From positions 124,001 to 188,000 of the forward strand of contig NZ_VITH01000006.1 in the NCBI RefSeq assembly GCF_007827815.1: DNA of 64,000 nucleotides, in the 5' to 3' direction. A program made the position numbers and the translations under genes. Below, piece after piece: positions 62,341 through 64,000 of the stretch. Every line of letters begins with the position of its first letter. The stretch's first letter is position 1. Below the pieces are notes generated by a model. The model was not told the DNA's origin. It did no database searches and saw only the letters and a list, made by a program, of their open reading frames with translations. This stretch comes from Azospirillum brasilense. GTDB taxonomy: Bacteria > Pseudomonadota > Alphaproteobacteria > Azospirillales > Azospirillaceae.

Positions 62341-64000
62341 TCAGAACTGGTAGCGCGCGCCGAGATAGAAGCTGCGCCCCTCCTCCGGATAGCCGTCCAT
62401 GAGCTGGTAGTTGCGGTCGGTGATGTTGCGGACCACGGCCTCCGCCTCCACACCCTTGACGATCTCGTAGGAGACCTTGAGGTTCGCCAGCGCGTAGGCG
62501 CCGGTGCGGTAATAGGCGGTCTGCGCGGAGTTGCTGGTCCAGCGGGTCGAGGAGACCTCCAGCGACGGCACGACGTGCAGCGCCTCGACGGGCTGGACAT
62601 CGGCGTAGGCGAACAGCTTGTGCGTCGGCGTGCCGGTCGGCTTGGGCTCCGGGGTGCCCACGGCGTCGAGCGTGCGGACCAGCAGCGTGTAATTGCCGCC
62701 GATCTCCAGCCATTCGGACAGCAGCGTGCGCGCCGACAGCTCGAACCCGCGGTCGAAGCCGGACCCGACGTTGCGGTTCTGCGTCACCAACTGGCCGTTG
62801 TAGAGGATGTTCACCGGCTGGATGGCGTCGGTCAGGTCGTTGACGAACACCGCCCCTTCCAGGCGGGTGTTGCCGAAGACCTGCTCGGACGCGCCGATCT
62901 CGTAATTGATGGCGCGTTCCGGCTTCAGCCCCGGATTCGACACGGCACCGCCGAAGCGCGAGCTGAAGCGCTCGAACAGCGTCGGGAAGCGGGTGCGGCT
63001 GGACACGCTGGCGTGGGTCTCGCCGGTGGCGCTGGTGCGCCAGATCACCGCGCCCTGCCAATTGAAGGCGTCCATGCCCTTCGTCGGGTAATTCACGAAA
63101 CGGCCAGTGTTGGTGCCGTCCCAGTCCTGGGCCTTGCGCAGGTCGCGCCAGTCGTAGCTGGCGCCGGTCACCACATCCACCGCCCCGGTGGCGTGGAAAG
63201 TGTTCTCCAGCGCGACCGAATAGGTGTCCTCGACGCTCGTCTGGTTCGGTTCGCGGAAGCGCGGCGCGTAGAGGGTCTGGAACTCCTCGTGCTCGTCGCG
63301 GCGGACGTGGATAGCGCCCTTCAAAGTGTTGCGCGGAATCAGGTCGGTGCCCAGTTCCACGCCGCCGCCATAGGCGCGGTCGTCATAGATGCTGGTGAAG
63401 GCCCGCGACGTGCTCTGCCGGACGTAGCGGCGGTCGTCGTAGGAATCCAGCTTGTTGTCGAAGGTCGAATGGAACAGCCGCGTCTTGACGTAGGACTTGT
63501 CGCCAAGCTGTGTGCGCGAATTGAAGGACAGGTTCTGCACCGCCCATTCCGGCCATTTCCAATAGCGCATGGTCTGGCTGCTGGCCGGGTCGTCGGTGTG
63601 CAGCGGGGCGCCCTTCGAGCCGTTCTGCTTCAGCACGTTGAAGGAGTATTCGTCGGTGTCGTTGGGCGTGATGCCGAACTTGGCGTTCACCCGCCAGTCG
63701 CGGCTGTCCGACCCCTCGCGCCGGCCGCCATTCTCGTTGGCGGTGGGCGTGTAGTCATCGGACAGGCGGAAGAAGTTCTGCTCGACCTTGGCGATGCCGC
63801 CCTGAATGTAGAAGCGCTCCTGCTTCGTCCCGGCGCTGGCGCTGGTCAGATAGCCGGAGAAGGCGCCGGTGGCGTCGAGGTTGATGCCGGTGCGCAATTC
63901 CCCTTCCAATTCGCGCGTCGGCTTGCGGCTGACGAGGTTGATCGAGCCGCCGAGCCCGCCCGGCCCGTCGAGAACCGACGCGTAGCCCTTGGCCACCTGG
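62341..64000 (-). CDS. TonB-dependent outer-membrane receptor, 5' end outside window
   Basis: At least 552 residues of a receptor beta-barrel; the N-terminal signal and most of the plug lie beyond base 64000. The visible start QVAKGYASVLDGPGGLGGSINLVSRKP is the end of the plug domain. The barrel has alternating aromatic strands and ends in SFYLGARYQF with the usual terminal phenylalanine. Insertion sites such as NPGLKPERAINYEIGASEQVFGNTRL are typical of siderophore or cobalamin receptors. The paired tonB gene follows. Ligand unknown. Confidence 0.9.
   Translation of the reverse strand, partial: QVAKGYASVLDGPGGLGGSINLVSRKPTRELEGELRTGINLDATGAFSGYLTSASAGTKQERFYIQGGIAKVEQNFFRLSDDYTPTANENGGRREGSDSRDWRVNAKFGITPNDTDEYSFNVLKQNGSKGAPLHTDDPASSQTMRYWKWPEWAVQNLSFNSRTQLGDKSYVKTRLFHSTFDNKLDSYDDRRYVRQSTSRAFTSIYDDRAYGGGVELGTDLIPRNTLKGAIHVRRDEHEEFQTLYAPRFREPNQTSVEDTYSVALENTFHATGAVDVVTGASYDWRDLRKAQDWDGTNTGRFVNYPTKGMDAFNWQGAVIWRTSATGETHASVSSRTRFPTLFERFSSRFGGAVSNPGLKPERAINYEIGASEQVFGNTRLEGAVFVNDLTDAIQPVNILYNGQLVTQNRNVGSGFDRGFELSARTLLSEWLEIGGNYTLLVRTLDAVGTPEPKPTGTPTHKLFAYADVQPVEALHVVPSLEVSSTRWTSNSAQTAYYRTGAYALANLKVSYEIVKGVEAEAVVRNITDRNYQLMDGYPEEGRSFYLGARYQF

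Overview
The window is high-GC DNA (about two thirds or more G+C by eye), densely packed and rich in ABC and TRAP transporters, glycosidases, FAD amino-acid dehydrogenases and exopolysaccharide genes. This suits a metabolically versatile soil or plant-associated alphaproteobacterium. An Azospirillum-like member of the Rhodospirillales is my best guess, from gene content and codon bias only. No rRNA, tRNA, CRISPR array or intact insertion sequence was seen. The first gene (sialidase-like) and the last (TonB-dependent receptor) run off the window ends.

Layout. 1-4.8 kb: sialidase-like protein, a three-gene ABC importer of the nitrate/sulfonate/taurine type and an SDR oxidoreductase, closed by a terminator. 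4.8-9.1 kb: a heavy-metal locus with an ACR3-like carrier, a PbrR/CadR-type MerR regulator, a divergent P1B-type ATPase and a signal peptidase II, which resembles a lead-resistance (pbrR-pbrA-pbrC) set. 9.1-11.5 kb: a MocR regulator divergent from a DMT exporter. 11.5-13.1 kb: a low-GC patch with one unrecognised gene. 13.1-17.4 kb: a hybrid histidine kinase with two kinase cores and three receivers. 17.4-20.8 kb: a DUF3604/PHP-like protein divergent from a GntR/UTRA regulator. 20.8-32.3 kb: an exopolysaccharide locus (GH18, initiating phosphotransferase, methyltransferases, polymerase-like protein, WecG-type transferase, OPX, GumC/Wzc-like protein, flippase). 32.3-33.0 kb: a Phd/VapC toxin-antitoxin pair with a clear operator.

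33.2-41.7 kb: a LacI-controlled glycoside locus (GH2, TRAP DctPQM, GH31), with three consecutive hairpins between dctQ and dctM. 41.8-42.7 kb: a TerC-family gene behind a well-formed three-way-junction RNA leader. 42.8-52.3 kb: eleven same-strand genes (PotABCD-type ABC importer, four subunits of FAD/2Fe-2S amino-acid or opine dehydrogenases, two RidA proteins, one amino-acid binding protein), divergent from an OccR/NocR-like LysR regulator with an ATAA-N7-TTAT box. 53.4-58.4 kb: a polar amino-acid ABC importer, a DapA-family lyase and an FMN 2-hydroxyacid dehydrogenase. 58.7-60.8 kb: the opposite-strand D-2-hydroxyacid dehydrogenase and an XRE-cupin regulator. 60.8-61.4 kb: a RelE/ParE-type toxin with an antitoxin joining a Phd-like N-terminus to an HTH domain. 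61.4-64 kb: TonB and a TonB-dependent receptor.

Taken together this is an accessory region of import-and-degrade cassettes, each with its own local regulator, placed around an envelope polysaccharide locus. The least explained signals are RNA-level: the dctQ-dctM hairpins and the terC leader. After those come the low-GC orphan gene, the double-core kinase and the degenerate kinase domain of the GumC-like protein.
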